Shown: positions 55,021 to 62,694, counted from the stretch's first letter. The stretch: DNA of 64,000 nt from SZUA-547 sp963669315 (GCA_963669315.1 OY770021.1:1116001-1180000), one strand, 5' to 3'. A program made the numbers and translations. The notes: generated by a model from the letters alone, not told the origin.

Positions 55021-55872
55021 TTAGTGCATCACTGGCCTGGTTTCCATTGGGACGATGGATTCTGGCGCCGGTGGCCGATAGCCGAGTGCGCTGTGGGGCC
55101 GTTTCGTGTTGTAGTGCTTTCTCCAGCCCTCGATGATGATCTGGGCCTCTCTCAGCGAATAGAAGATCTCCCCGTTGAGCAATTCGTCTCGGAACCGGGC
55201 GTTGAAGCTTTCGACGTAGCCGTTCTCCCACGGCGAGCCTGGCTCGATGAAGGCGGTCTTCGCGCCAACGGCGGCGATCCAGTCCCGGACGGCCTGGGCG
55301 ACGAACTCGGGGCCATTGTCGCTTCGGACGAATTCGGGCGGTCCGCGCAGGATGAAGAGATCGGTGAGCGCGTCGATCACGTCGGTCGAGTTCAGCTTTC
55401 GCTTCACCCGGATCGCCAGGCATTCCCGGCTGAACTCGTCGAGGATGTTCAAAGTCCGGAACGCCTTGCCGTCATCCGTCCGGCAATGGACGAAGTAGTA
55501 GCTCCAGACATGGTTCCGATACTCTGGCCGAAGCCGCACACACGAGCCATCGTTCAGCCATAGCCGTCCCTTCTTCGGTTGCTTCGGTGGAACCTTCAAA
55601 CCCTCTCGCCGCCATAATCGCTCGATCCGGCCGTCGCTGACCCGCCAGCCTGCGTCTCTCAGCAGCGCAGCGACGCGACGGTATCCGTAGCTGCCATATT
55701 GCCTGGCAAGTTCGATCATGTCGGCCACAAGCCGGTCTTCGTCTTCTCGGCCGCGTGGCTGATGTCTTTGCGTTGATCGATGCTGCCCCAGCACCCGGCA
55801 GATTCGGCGTTCCGACACCTTCATCTCACTGCGGATCAGCTCGATGCAGGCGCGGCGACGGGCGGGGCTCAA
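55021..55872 (-). CDS. IS3 OrfB transposase, copy A, with a catalytic Asp-to-Tyr change
   Basis: About 283 residues from TTG overlapping the orfA stop, or made as an OrfAB fusion by -1 slippage at AAACTTTT. HTH_21 (LARQYGSYGYRRVAALLRDA) and rve integrase core are present. The second Asp (VRSDNGPEF) and Glu (ENGYVESFN) are intact, but the first catalytic Asp in HVWSYDFVHC of copy B is Tyr here (codon TAC at 55,495-55,497). The protein should be unable to catalyse transposition. Confidence 0.9.
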   Translation of the reverse strand: MSPARRRACIELIRSEMKVSERRICRVLGQHRSTQRHQPRGREDEDRLVADMIELARQYGSYGYRRVAALLRDAGWRVSDGRIERLWRREGLKVPPKQPKKGRLWLNDGSCVRLRPEYRNHVWSYYFVHCRTDDGKAFRTLNILDEFSRECLAIRVKRKLNSTDVIDALTDLFILRGPPEFVRSDNGPEFVAQAVRDWIAAVGAKTAFIEPGSPWENGYVESFNARFRDELLNGEIFYSLREAQIIIEGWRKHYNTKRPHSALGYRPPAPESIVPMETRPVMH

Positions 55873-56147
55873 AAGTTTCCCCGTGCAGCTTCCTTCAGGA
55901 TCAGCTTGTCCAGGGTCAGGTCCGACACGGCCTTTCTCAGCCGTTCGTTCTCCTTCTGAAGCCGTTTGAGTTCCTTCAGTTGGTCGGTTCCCATGCCGCC
56001 ATACTGCTTTCGCCATCGGTAATAGGTCTGCTCGGTGATACGAACCTCCCGGATCGCGTCCACACGCGTCATCCCCTGCCCGACAAGCACATCAACCTGC
56101 CGTAGCTTCCGAACAATCTCTTCGGGCTTGTGCCGCTTGTTCGCCAT
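55869..56147 (-). CDS. IS3 OrfA, copy A
   Basis: A 92-residue DNA-binding protein: HTH_8-type fold (PEEIVRKLRQVDVLVGQGMT; REVRITEQTYYRWRKQYGG) followed by a leucine-zipper-like helix (LKRLQKENERLRKAVSDLTL) and the end LDKLILKEAARGNF. Identical to copy B OrfA. Together with OrfB in the -1 frame it forms the transposase. Confidence 0.92.
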   Translation of the reverse strand: MANKRHKPEEIVRKLRQVDVLVGQGMTRVDAIREVRITEQTYYRWRKQYGGMGTDQLKELKRLQKENERLRKAVSDLTLDKLILKEAARGNF

Positions 56148-56203
56148 TCTCTGTCCTCCGTTTCCTAAACATAACGGTGGACCAATTCAGCGGGGGCACT
56201 CCA

Positions 56204-56688
56204 GTCTCGCGCCAGAGGAACCGTTTCTGCCTGCCTTTGAGCTTCCCAATAAGGGGAAGGGTCCCGTGGAGGCTAAGCTTACCACACGCTATCGCGGTAG
56301 GGATCAGGGAGGAAATCCGAAAGCGATGCTCAGCGCCGGAAATCTCAATACGGCCGCGCTCACACTCTTCCTCTCTCTTCACCTCTCGGTGAAGCCGCTT
56401 TTGCCTTGGCTCGTGATCGACGACCCTGTTCAAAGCATGGATGAAATACACATCGCGCAATTTGCTGCGCTTCTACGCACCCTATCGAAACAGCGGGGCC
56501 GTCAAGTCATCATTGCGGTCCATGAACGCGCGCTCTTCGAGTATCTCGCCTTAGAATTAAGCCCCGCTTCGCCCGGCGACAAGCTCATTACAGTTGAGCT
56601 TTCTAGAGATGGCGACGGACAAACGATCTGTGATCCAAAACCGATCATATGGGACACCGACACGGTATATCGCGCCGAAGTCAGTTGA
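56204..56688 (+). pseudogene. C-terminal remnant of an SMC/RecN-like ATPase
   Basis: The frame comes out of the IS3 end and encodes about 160 residues of the distal ATP-binding half: signature-like MLSAGNLNTAALTLFLSLHL, Walker B and D-loop LPWLVIDDPVQSMDEIH, and switch region RQVIIAVHERALFEYLALEL. The Walker A half and coiled coil are missing, removed with the IS3 event. ATPases of this shape occur in DNA repair and in several phage-defence operons; which one this was cannot be decided. A gap of 156 bases without features follows. Confidence 0.65.
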
Positions 56689-56844
56689 GCGTCGAACGGC
56701 CGCGCGGTTTGGGGCCCACCGGAACTAAGCAACGGCGTTCTTGCAATTGCTCTGTACGAATGCGCTCCTCACCCTGCCTGCGCTGATCGGCGGCATGAAA
56801 GGCACGGACAGTCCGGGCCTGAAAACCCGAAGAGGAGAACATTC

Positions 56845-57042
56845 ATGAAATCGATCAGACTGACCTTTACGCGCGCCGCCACCATCTCGGGCGGTATCAG
56901 CCTCACCGCGCTGTTCCTGCTCGCGCTCGCCATCGACGATGACGCAAAGCGCGCAGACAAACGCAAACGCGAAAAGCGTGAACGCGCTGCCAAGCCACCG
57001 CGTAAACCGGGCAAACCGCTCAGCGGTCCCCGCCCCTGGTAG
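56845..57042 (+). CDS. Small basic single-pass membrane protein, function unknown
   Basis: 65 residues from an ATG with a strong GAGGAG seven bases upstream. One hydrophobic helix (ISGGISLTALFLLALAI) is followed by a strongly basic, Pro-rich tail (KRADKRKREKRERAAKPP). No family recognised. Good translation signal supports a real gene; the location is within the decayed integrative element. Confidence 0.5.
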   Translation: MKSIRLTFTRAATISGGISLTALFLLALAIDDDAKRADKRKREKRERAAKPPRKPGKPLSGPRPW

Positions 57043-57056
57043 ACATTCCGACCGGA

Positions 57057-57093
57057 TATAAGCGATCAGTTCACCTTTCTTTGATCGCTTATA
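57057..57093. promoter_or_regulatory. Inverted repeat, likely operator of the mobile mystery A/B genes
   Basis: TATAAGCGATCA (57,057-57,068) and TGATCGCTTATA (57,082-57,093) are perfect 12-base inverted repeats 13 bases apart. Related pieces (ACGATCATAAA, GGGCGATCAA) recur up to the start codon at 57,170. The AT-rich leader with repeated GATC-centred halves is what an autoregulated HTH gene would show. The HTH protein encoded next is the obvious candidate to bind. Confidence 0.55.
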
Positions 57094-57169
57094 AACGATC
57101 ATAAATTTGACATTCGACCGTATTTAGCCTATCATAAATCATGAGTTTGATAGCATATGGGCGATCAAC

Positions 57170-57637
57170 ATGAAGGCAACGCAACGAGAAGCCGCCCGGC
57201 GGCACCTGGATAAGAAGCTGGTTCCATTGCAAAATAGCGATGCGATGGTGCGTCCGCCGCGCGGCTGGATCAAGGCGATCCGCGAAGCGCTCGGCCTGAC
57301 GACGCGCCAGTTTGCAAAGCGCCTCTCATTAAGCCAGTCACGCGCTGTCGAAATCGAGCAAGCCGAGGCGAGTGGCAGCATTACGCTCGAGTCTTTGAGA
57401 CGCGCCGCCGAGGCGCTTGATTGCCGGCTGGTCTACGCGCTGGTGCCGGCCTCCCCGCTTGAGCAGATGGTCGAAGAGCGCGCGCTCGAAAAAGCACGCC
57501 AGCGCCTCAAGAAAACCCGTCACACCATGGCGCTGGAAAATCAGAGCGTCGATGCCGCTGATGAGCAAGAGCAGCTCCGCCAGCTCACGCAAAAGCTGCT
57601 CGCCCGCCCCGGCTCCGGGCTCTGGGATGATGACTAG
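57170..57637 (+). CDS. Mobile mystery protein A (XRE-type HTH)
   Basis: A 155-residue cytoplasmic DNA-binding protein of the family named 'mobile mystery protein A' (TIGR02612 type): KKLVPLQNSDAMVRPPRGWI, then an XRE helix-turn-helix (LGLTTRQFAKRLSLSQSRAV) and SITLESLRRAAEALDCRLVY leading to VPASPLEQMV. The gene precedes its usual Fic partner by 25 bases. It probably represses the pair through the inverted repeats upstream and may act as antitoxin; that role is inference. Confidence 0.82.
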   Translation: MKATQREAARRHLDKKLVPLQNSDAMVRPPRGWIKAIREALGLTTRQFAKRLSLSQSRAVEIEQAEASGSITLESLRRAAEALDCRLVYALVPASPLEQMVEERALEKARQRLKKTRHTMALENQSVDAADEQEQLRQLTQKLLARPGSGLWDDD

Positions 57638-57662
57638 ATGGGATGTTGAGTAGAGGCCATGA

Positions 57663-58250
57663 ATGACCGGACCACTTGATGCACAGGATGATGCCAGCAC
57701 ACCGCTGGATGAGGAAGAGAAAGAGGGGCTGATTCCCTCCTACATCACCTTGCGCAGCGAACTGAACGAAGCCGAGCAGGCAAATATTCTCGAAGCGCAG
57801 GACTGGGCCTATGGACGCGGGCGCGATGTGCTGGACGCCGGATTTATCGATCGTCTGCACAAGCGCATGTTCGGCAATGTCTGGAAATGGGCCGGCACGC
57901 ACCGGCGGACCGGAAAGAATATCGGCATCGAACCGTACCTGATCGGAGCCGAGCTTGCCCAGCTCATCGATAATTGCCGCTACTGGATCGAGAACAAGAC
58001 CTTCCCGCCGGACGAGATCGCCGCGCGCTTTCATCACAAGCTCGTCTGGATTCATTGCTATCCCAACGGGAATGGCCGTCATGCCCGCCTTGCCACCGAC
58101 CTGCTTCTCATCGCCATGGGCTGCGAGCCATTCACCTGGGGCAGCGCCAATCTGATCGATGCGGGAAAGACCAGAGAAGAGTATGTCGCCGCCCTGCGCG
58201 CAGCAGATGATCATGACATCACGCCCCTGCTCACGTTCGTTCGCAGCTAG
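57663..58250 (+). CDS. Mobile mystery protein B (Fic-domain protein)
   Basis: A 195-residue Fic-fold protein. Fic enzymes transfer AMP or other nucleotide parts to target proteins. The motif here is WIHCYPNGNGRHARLATDLL; the His, Gly-Asn-Gly and Arg are kept, but the acidic residue of the canonical HPFx(D/E)GNGR is Asn, as far as I know usual for this subfamily. No inhibitory (S/T)xxxE(G/N) helix is seen. LTFVRS ends the protein. The A/B pair travels on mobile elements and resembles a toxin-antitoxin module, though its action is not established. Confidence 0.85.
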   Translation: MTGPLDAQDDASTPLDEEEKEGLIPSYITLRSELNEAEQANILEAQDWAYGRGRDVLDAGFIDRLHKRMFGNVWKWAGTHRRTGKNIGIEPYLIGAELAQLIDNCRYWIENKTFPPDEIAARFHHKLVWIHCYPNGNGRHARLATDLLLIAMGCEPFTWGSANLIDAGKTREEYVAALRAADDHDITPLLTFVRS

Positions 58251-58267
58251 ATCACGAGAGATTTTCA

Positions 58268-58546
58268 ATGAGTTCATCAAGGCCACACCGGATCAAGAGG
58301 AGCAGGCTGAAAGGCGCGCTCCTGCGTCCGCTCGGCCATCGTTATTGGGGGGCCGAGCAATCCGATTCAGAAGTGATCCTGCTTGGCGGTGCGGGCAAAG
58401 CCGTACCGTTCTCGGAGATGGCCGGCCCCGCATCGCTGAGCAAGACACTTGGCTTCTCTACAATCACCTTGCCGCTCAGGGACGGCACAGCGATCAAGAT
58501 CGCTGGGTTAGATCGCGAACGCGCGTCACGATCATCGGCCCGATGA
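58268..58546 (+). pseudogene. Possible N-terminal stub of a UvrD/HelD-type helicase
   Basis: A 92-codon frame from ATG 58,268 with a structured first ~75 residues: SRLKGALLRPLGHRYWG, VILLGGAGKAVPFSEMAG, LGFSTITLPLRDGTAIKIAG. This looks like the PH-like N-terminal domain found before the helicase core of some helicase-IV-type proteins. After GLDRERAS the similarity ends and the frame stops, so it seems a truncated gene start. The family suggestion is tentative. Confidence 0.35.
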
Positions 58547-58606
58547 TGATCATCACCACCACCACCATAAACATGATCATGATCGCCATGACCATCATGG
58601 CCGGGG
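58541..58606 (+). repeat. His-codon-rich low-complexity tract
   Basis: A run of CAT/CAC and GAT triplets that in one frame encodes DDDHHHHHHKHDHDRHDHH. The frame has no start nearby: an in-frame TAG lies a few codons upstream, and the frame runs on to about 58,889 without family resemblance. ATCATCGGCCCGATGAT next to it is a perfect 8-base inverted repeat. It may be the metal-binding loop of a lost transporter or a simple-repeat expansion at a deletion junction. Confidence 0.4.
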
Positions 58607-58658
58607 TATCTGGCCTCATGCCATGCGGGCAGTGCCGGCTCTTACATGTCTGATGGGC

Positions 58659-58952
58659 CTAATCATCCGCCGGACGCGCGAAGGTGTCCCGCTCCAAAAG
58701 GCCGCGTTCGCTAACGACATCGATGCGCGCTATGTCTTCGCGCAGCAACGGCGCGCTCGTGCCCTGGGTGATATAGAATCGGGTCAGCTCGCCATCGCGC
58801 AAGGCAAAGTAGCCGTTCCAGCGATAGGCCGCCGGATCGTCTTCAAGGTAATCATCGGAGATGATCCGCAGCGCGGATTCCATGTTTGAAAACGCTCTGG
58901 CTGCGCAAACAAGTGTGCCGTCTTTTGCTTCTACAGTTAAAAAATATCTCAT
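58659..58952 (-). CDS. Hypothetical 97-residue protein
   Basis: Starts MRYFLTVEAKDGTLVCAARA and contains SALRIISDDYLEDDPAAYRW and GYFALRDGELTRFYITQGTS; mixed alpha/beta composition, no signal or membrane segment. AAGG lies 11 bases before the ATG. I do not recognise a family. It lies between the helicase-like stub and ardC and is transcribed with the same strand as ardC. Confidence 0.45.
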   Translation of the reverse strand: MRYFLTVEAKDGTLVCAARAFSNMESALRIISDDYLEDDPAAYRWNGYFALRDGELTRFYITQGTSAPLLREDIARIDVVSERGLLERDTFARPADD

Positions 58953-59101
58953 ACATTATTATACCTTACCACCGCGCCGGAACGAACAAAGAGCGGGTCC
59001 AGGCAGACTCATCCGGATCGCCGCGGATCAAAGAGGGCCAAAGCGGTCCGCTATGCGGTCTTGTCCGCCCCGCCGGACAGCGACGCTTGGAGTGAGGCCG
59101 C

Positions 59102-60034
59102 CTAAGCGGCGGCCTCTTCGGTCTTGGATTTCTGCAAACCGTGCATGTAGTCCACGGCACGCTGCGCATGCGCAGCCGCCGCAAAGATCGCGCGCTTGTC
59201 ATTCCGCAGAATCTCAAGCCATGAGCCGATATAGGCGGCATGATCGTTCCGATCTTCGAGCTTCAAACCGAGATCGGCACACAGGAAGGCGGCACCAAAC
59301 TCGGCGACAAGCTCTTCCTTGGCGTAGCCGGTATCGCCGAAACGCTTCTGATCGAAGGAGCGATCAAGCCGTGATGGATGCCGCGTCCAGTGCACGCTCT
59401 CATGCGCCAGCGTCGCGTAGTAGCTCTGCGCACCCACGAAGACCTCGAATAGCGGCATCTGGATGTGATCAGACGCCATCCGGTAATAGGCGGCATTGCC
59501 GCCATTCATGATGGTCGCACCAAGCGCCTCAAAGAAGGCATCAGCTTTCTCGATCCGCTCATCGGGATTATCGGACACCTCAGAGCGTGCGTAGTAATGC
59601 GCGGGTAAGCCATCGATCTGCTCGGTATTGAAGACGGTGTAGCCTTTCATGAAGGGGATGGTGACATCGACATCATCGCCGGAGGCCTCATCGGTTTCCG
59701 ATTTGACGATCGTGTTCGCGTAGACGACAGGCGAGCCTTTTTCGCCCTTGCGGACATGACCGCCCAGCGCGCGCGCCTGTTTGAAGGTCATCCAGATCGG
59801 TGCTGCAAAGCCGCGCTCCATCGCGGATGCCCAGAGGGTCAGGACGTTAATGCCACTGTAGGTTTCGCCGCTCCAGCGCAGGGGCCGCGAGACAGGTCCG
59901 GCGGCGTGACCGGCATTCCAGGGCTGGGTCCAGGGCTTCACGCCCTTTGCCAGCGAGCCGATGATCTGATCGGTGATACGCGTGTAGATGTCACTCTTTT
60001 GATTATTCGGGCGGTTATTTTTGGTCGTGCTCAT
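59102..60034 (-). CDS. ArdC-type anti-restriction / zincin-like metallopeptidase
   Basis: A 310-residue protein with two parts: an ArdC N-terminal ssDNA-binding domain (SDIYTRITDQIIGSLAKGVK; SGINVLTLWASAMERGF; TFKQARALGGHVRKGEKGSP) and a C-terminal metallopeptidase-like domain with the zinc motif HESVH in TLAHESVHWTRHPSRLD and a downstream glutamate in AKEELVAEFGAAFL. ArdC protects incoming plasmid DNA from host restriction. ATG 60,034 has AAAGGAG upstream; a longer frame is unlikely. It is typical cargo of conjugative or integrative elements. Confidence 0.88.
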   Translation of the reverse strand: MSTTKNNRPNNQKSDIYTRITDQIIGSLAKGVKPWTQPWNAGHAAGPVSRPLRWSGETYSGINVLTLWASAMERGFAAPIWMTFKQARALGGHVRKGEKGSPVVYANTIVKSETDEASGDDVDVTIPFMKGYTVFNTEQIDGLPAHYYARSEVSDNPDERIEKADAFFEALGATIMNGGNAAYYRMASDHIQMPLFEVFVGAQSYYATLAHESVHWTRHPSRLDRSFDQKRFGDTGYAKEELVAEFGAAFLCADLGLKLEDRNDHAAYIGSWLEILRNDKRAIFAAAAHAQRAVDYMHGLQKSKTEEAAA

Positions 60035-60453
60035 GATGCTTCTCCTTTCGCTTTGATCCTTGAGGACGCGAAAGAAGAAGGCCGGAGAGACCAGCCGGCC
60101 GGTCACTGCCGACAGGCAGCTACGGGCAACACGGGCCGAAGGCTGGCGCGGGCAGCCCGTTGACCGGACGGCGCTCCGGCCAGACTAAGCGTCAACCCTC
60201 AAGGAAGAAAAAGCGGCAAGGAGAATGATCGGCCAGACCAAATCGAGACAACCAGACCGCCCCGAACATATCGCAGCGATCATCACCCATCAGCGTTCAT
60301 CTGAGAGCAATCGCAAGCTGCGCGAGGGATGGACGCCGGATGGCCGAGACCCGGCGAAGCAGGGGCTCGGTTCACGACAGCCCGGCCCTGCCGAAGCCAG
60401 CGGCGAGGGAGGGCGCGCCCGCGAAAAAGATGGAAAAGAACGGAGATCAGTGG
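60035..60453. other. Gap between ardC and a small ORF
   Basis: About 420 bases with GC-rich imperfect inverted repeats around 60,090-60,185 that may terminate or regulate transcription. A plus-strand 78-codon frame from ATG 60,225 has its SD too close to the start and low-complexity Arg/Gly/Pro content; I do not call it a gene. Confidence 0.35.
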
Positions 60454-60636
60454 CTACTTGATATTGAGCCGGACCCACGCGGCGACTTCGTGCTCGTCGA
60501 TACCCATCTGAGCGAAGGCCTGGCGCACATGCGGGGATTGCTCGTCGTAATACTCGGCATGGTGGGCCGCGATGATCTGCGCATCGCTCATGCCCTGACA
60601 CTCTTCGATAAAATCGCGCACCGGATCGTCGGTCAT
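60454..60636 (-). CDS. Hypothetical 60-residue protein
   Basis: Starts MTDDPVRDFIEECQGMSDAQ at ATG 60,636 with a near-perfect AGGAGG six bases upstream. The sequence is acidic and helical (IIAAHHAEYYDEQSPHVRQA). No family recognised. It lies 28 bases after the YaaA/DUF6884-like gene on the same strand and probably shares its transcript. Confidence 0.55.
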   Translation of the reverse strand: MTDDPVRDFIEECQGMSDAQIIAAHHAEYYDEQSPHVRQAFAQMGIDEHEVAAWVRLNIK

Positions 60637-60663
60637 GGCGGACCTCCTCTGCATCAACATCGA

Positions 60664-61332
60664 TCACCCCGCCGGAACATCGAGATCCCCGGCGATGAAT
60701 GTTTCTGCGCACTCATAGTGCCAGTTCGTACTTCTCGGCGTGCTGTAGCGGACCGGAACGCAGCCGGGGATGTGAGGCTTGTCCTCCGACCGGTAATACA
60801 CGACCCGCGGGGCACGCAACGCGGATGTCAGCGCGGTGAATAACGGGAGATAATCCTTGCCGCCAAAAAAGAGCACGGGCTCATCGCCCTCTGGCGGCAC
60901 CATGCAAAAATCCTCATAGCGATCCGCCCTCTTACGCCGCTTGTAGGCATGCTCGTTCCGGGCCTGCGCGGAAAAGGTGATGTCATAGTCCGGGGTCAGA
61001 AAATCCGCACGGATGAGACCCCACCCTGCTGAAAGAATATAAAGCTTCTTGGTTCCGACCTGCTGCGCGAGCGCCTGATAGACTGGTGGTCTGTAGAGTT
61101 CGAAGGCGCGGGCAAGCCCTAATGGATTGGCCCCATTTTCGTTGTTGTATTGCAGGAGCATCTCACGCCAGGTGCCGCCCTGACCGGACTCATCGTCGGG
61201 CCGCGCGTAGCTGTAGCCATCGGCGGGAGCGGGATCGGGCTGGGCGACGAACTTGACCGGCTTGCCGCGCCCATCCCTCATCGTACCGGCATTCTTGAAT
61301 TTCGAACCGGCGCATTGAATGACGACAATCAT
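60664..61332 (-). CDS. YaaA/DUF6884-like protein
   Basis: 222 residues from ATG 61,332, with GGGGGAGG upstream. MIVVIQCAGSKFKNAG at the start and KKLYILSAGWGLIRADFLTP, then DYDITFS in the middle match the general pattern of DUF6884/YaaA-type proteins, which are common in phages and mobile elements and relate to nucleic-acid base or peroxide-stress functions. LLQYNNENGANPLGLARAFE and EDKPHIPGCVPVRY are further blocks. The role here is unknown. IS3 copy B begins 56 bases upstream of its start. Confidence 0.5.
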   Translation of the reverse strand: MIVVIQCAGSKFKNAGTMRDGRGKPVKFVAQPDPAPADGYSYARPDDESGQGGTWREMLLQYNNENGANPLGLARAFELYRPPVYQALAQQVGTKKLYILSAGWGLIRADFLTPDYDITFSAQARNEHAYKRRKRADRYEDFCMVPPEGDEPVLFFGGKDYLPLFTALTSALRAPRVVYYRSEDKPHIPGCVPVRYSTPRSTNWHYECAETFIAGDLDVPAG

Positions 61333-61443
61333 CGGTCCTCCCCCATCCCGGCAACATGATCTTCAAGACAGTCCAGAAATCCCGGATTGGAGTGCCCCCG
61401 CTGAATTGGTCCACCGTTATGTTTAGGAAACGGAGGACAGAGA

Positions 61444-61722
61444 ATGGCGAACAAGCGGCACAAGCCCGAAGAGATTGTTCGGAAGCTACGGCAGGTTGAT
61501 GTGCTTGTCGGGCAGGGGATGACGCGTGTGGACGCGATCCGGGAGGTTCGTATCACCGAGCAGACCTATTACCGATGGCGAAAGCAGTATGGCGGCATGG
61601 GAACCGACCAACTGAAGGAACTCAAACGGCTTCAGAAGGAGAACGAACGGCTGAGAAAGGCCGTGTCGGACCTGACCCTGGACAAGCTGATCCTGAAGGA
61701 AGCTGCACGGGGAAACTTTTGA
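61444..61722 (+). CDS. IS3 OrfA, copy B
   Basis: 92-residue HTH plus leucine-zipper protein, same sequence as copy A OrfA. Its TGA lies within TTTTGA, where the -1 slip into orfB would occur. Confidence 0.93.
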   Translation: MANKRHKPEEIVRKLRQVDVLVGQGMTRVDAIREVRITEQTYYRWRKQYGGMGTDQLKELKRLQKENERLRKAVSDLTLDKLILKEAARGNF

Positions 61723-62570
61723 GCCCCGCCCGTCGCCGCGCCTGCATCGAGCTGATCCGCAGTGAGATGAAGGTGTCGGAACGCCGGATCTGCCGGGTGC
61801 TGGGGCAGCATCGATCAACGCAAAGACATCAGCCACGCGGCCGAGAAGACGAAGACCGGCTTGTGGCCGACATGATCGAACTTGCCAGGCAATATGGCAG
61901 CTACGGATACCGTCGCGTCGCTGCGCTGCTGAGAGACGCAGGCTGGCGGGTCAGCGACGGCCGGATCGAGCGATTATGGCGGCGAGAGGGTTTGAAGGTT
62001 CCACCGAAGCAACCGAAGAAGGGACGGCTATGGCTGAACGATGGCTCGTGTGTGCGGCTTCGGCCAGAGTATCGGAACCATGTCTGGAGCTACGACTTCG
62101 TCCATTGCCGGACGGATGACGGCAAGGCGTTCCGGACTTTGAACATCCTCGACGAGTTCAGCCGGGAATGCCTGGCGATCCGGGTGAAGCGAAAGCTGAA
62201 CTCGACCGACGTGATCGACGCGCTCACCGATCTCTTCATCCTGCGCGGACCGCCCGAATTCGTCCGAAGCGACAATGGCCCCGAGTTCGTCGCCCAGGCC
62301 GTCCGGGACTGGATCGCCGCCGTTGGCGCGAAGACCGCCTTCATCGAGCCAGGCTCGCCGTGGGAGAACGGCTACGTCGAAAGCTTCAACGCCCGGTTCC
62401 GAGACAAATTGCTCAACGGGGAGATCTTCTATTCGCTGAGAGAGGCCCAGATCATCATCGAGGGCTGGAGAAAGCACTACAACACGAAACGGCCCCACAG
62501 CGCACTCGGCTATCGGCCACCGGCGCCAGAATCCATCGTCCCAATGGAAACCAGGCCAGTGATGCACTAA
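61719..62570 (+). CDS. IS3 OrfB transposase, copy B
   Basis: About 283 residues, in the -1 frame relative to OrfA. The complete DDE set is present: first Asp in HVWSYDFVHC (codon 62,094-62,096), second Asp in VRSDNGPEF and Glu in ENGYVESFNARF. This copy is likely active, and could mobilise copy A in trans. It differs from copy A at the first Asp and at one Lys/Glu position (FRDKLL versus FRDELL). Confidence 0.93.
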   Translation: MSPARRRACIELIRSEMKVSERRICRVLGQHRSTQRHQPRGREDEDRLVADMIELARQYGSYGYRRVAALLRDAGWRVSDGRIERLWRREGLKVPPKQPKKGRLWLNDGSCVRLRPEYRNHVWSYDFVHCRTDDGKAFRTLNILDEFSRECLAIRVKRKLNSTDVIDALTDLFILRGPPEFVRSDNGPEFVAQAVRDWIAAVGAKTAFIEPGSPWENGYVESFNARFRDKLLNGEIFYSLREAQIIIEGWRKHYNTKRPHSALGYRPPAPESIVPMETRPVMH

Positions 62571-62694
62571 CATTCAAACCGGACCAATCAGGTGAGGCTG
62601 CCCACCCCTGCTGTGCGAATTTGTGTGAGGGCTGTGTGAGGCCATTTACATATAGCACAGACTGTCGGATCGCGCGAGAGGCGGGCTCAAAATA

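Larger units (their letters stand above)
54987..56203 (-). mobile_element. IS3-family insertion sequence, copy A
   Basis: A 1,217-bp element, IS407-like by its proteins, with orfA and orfB on the minus strand. Its ends are TGGAGTGCCCCCGCTGAATT (right, read inward) and TGGGCAGCCTCACCTGATTG (left), which share a TTGGTCC core. It is about three substitutions from copy B at 61,388, which is inverted. The flanking bases GGAA and GTCT do not form a target duplication. Confidence 0.92.
61388..62604 (+). mobile_element. IS3-family insertion sequence, copy B
   Basis: A 1,217-bp element with the same ends and coding layout as copy A, inverted relative to it, and with both frames intact. Flanking GGAT and CCCC do not form a target duplication. 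Copies A and B enclose 5.2 kb of cargo and could recombine to invert it. Confidence 0.93.

Noticed and set aside
58159..58653. 164-codon frame overlapping the Fic gene end and the helicase-like stub
   Set aside because: Mostly out-of-frame with two better-supported frames; Arg/Ser/Pro-rich translation.
60225..60461. 78-codon plus-strand ORF between ardC and the small gene
   Set aside because: SD is only one base from the ATG, low-complexity composition, overlaps the opposite small gene with a much better start.
56204..61387. Simple composite transposon made by the two IS3 copies
   Set aside because: No matching target duplications, one transposase is catalytically altered, and integrase sequence was lost at one border, so deletion or rearrangement explains it better.
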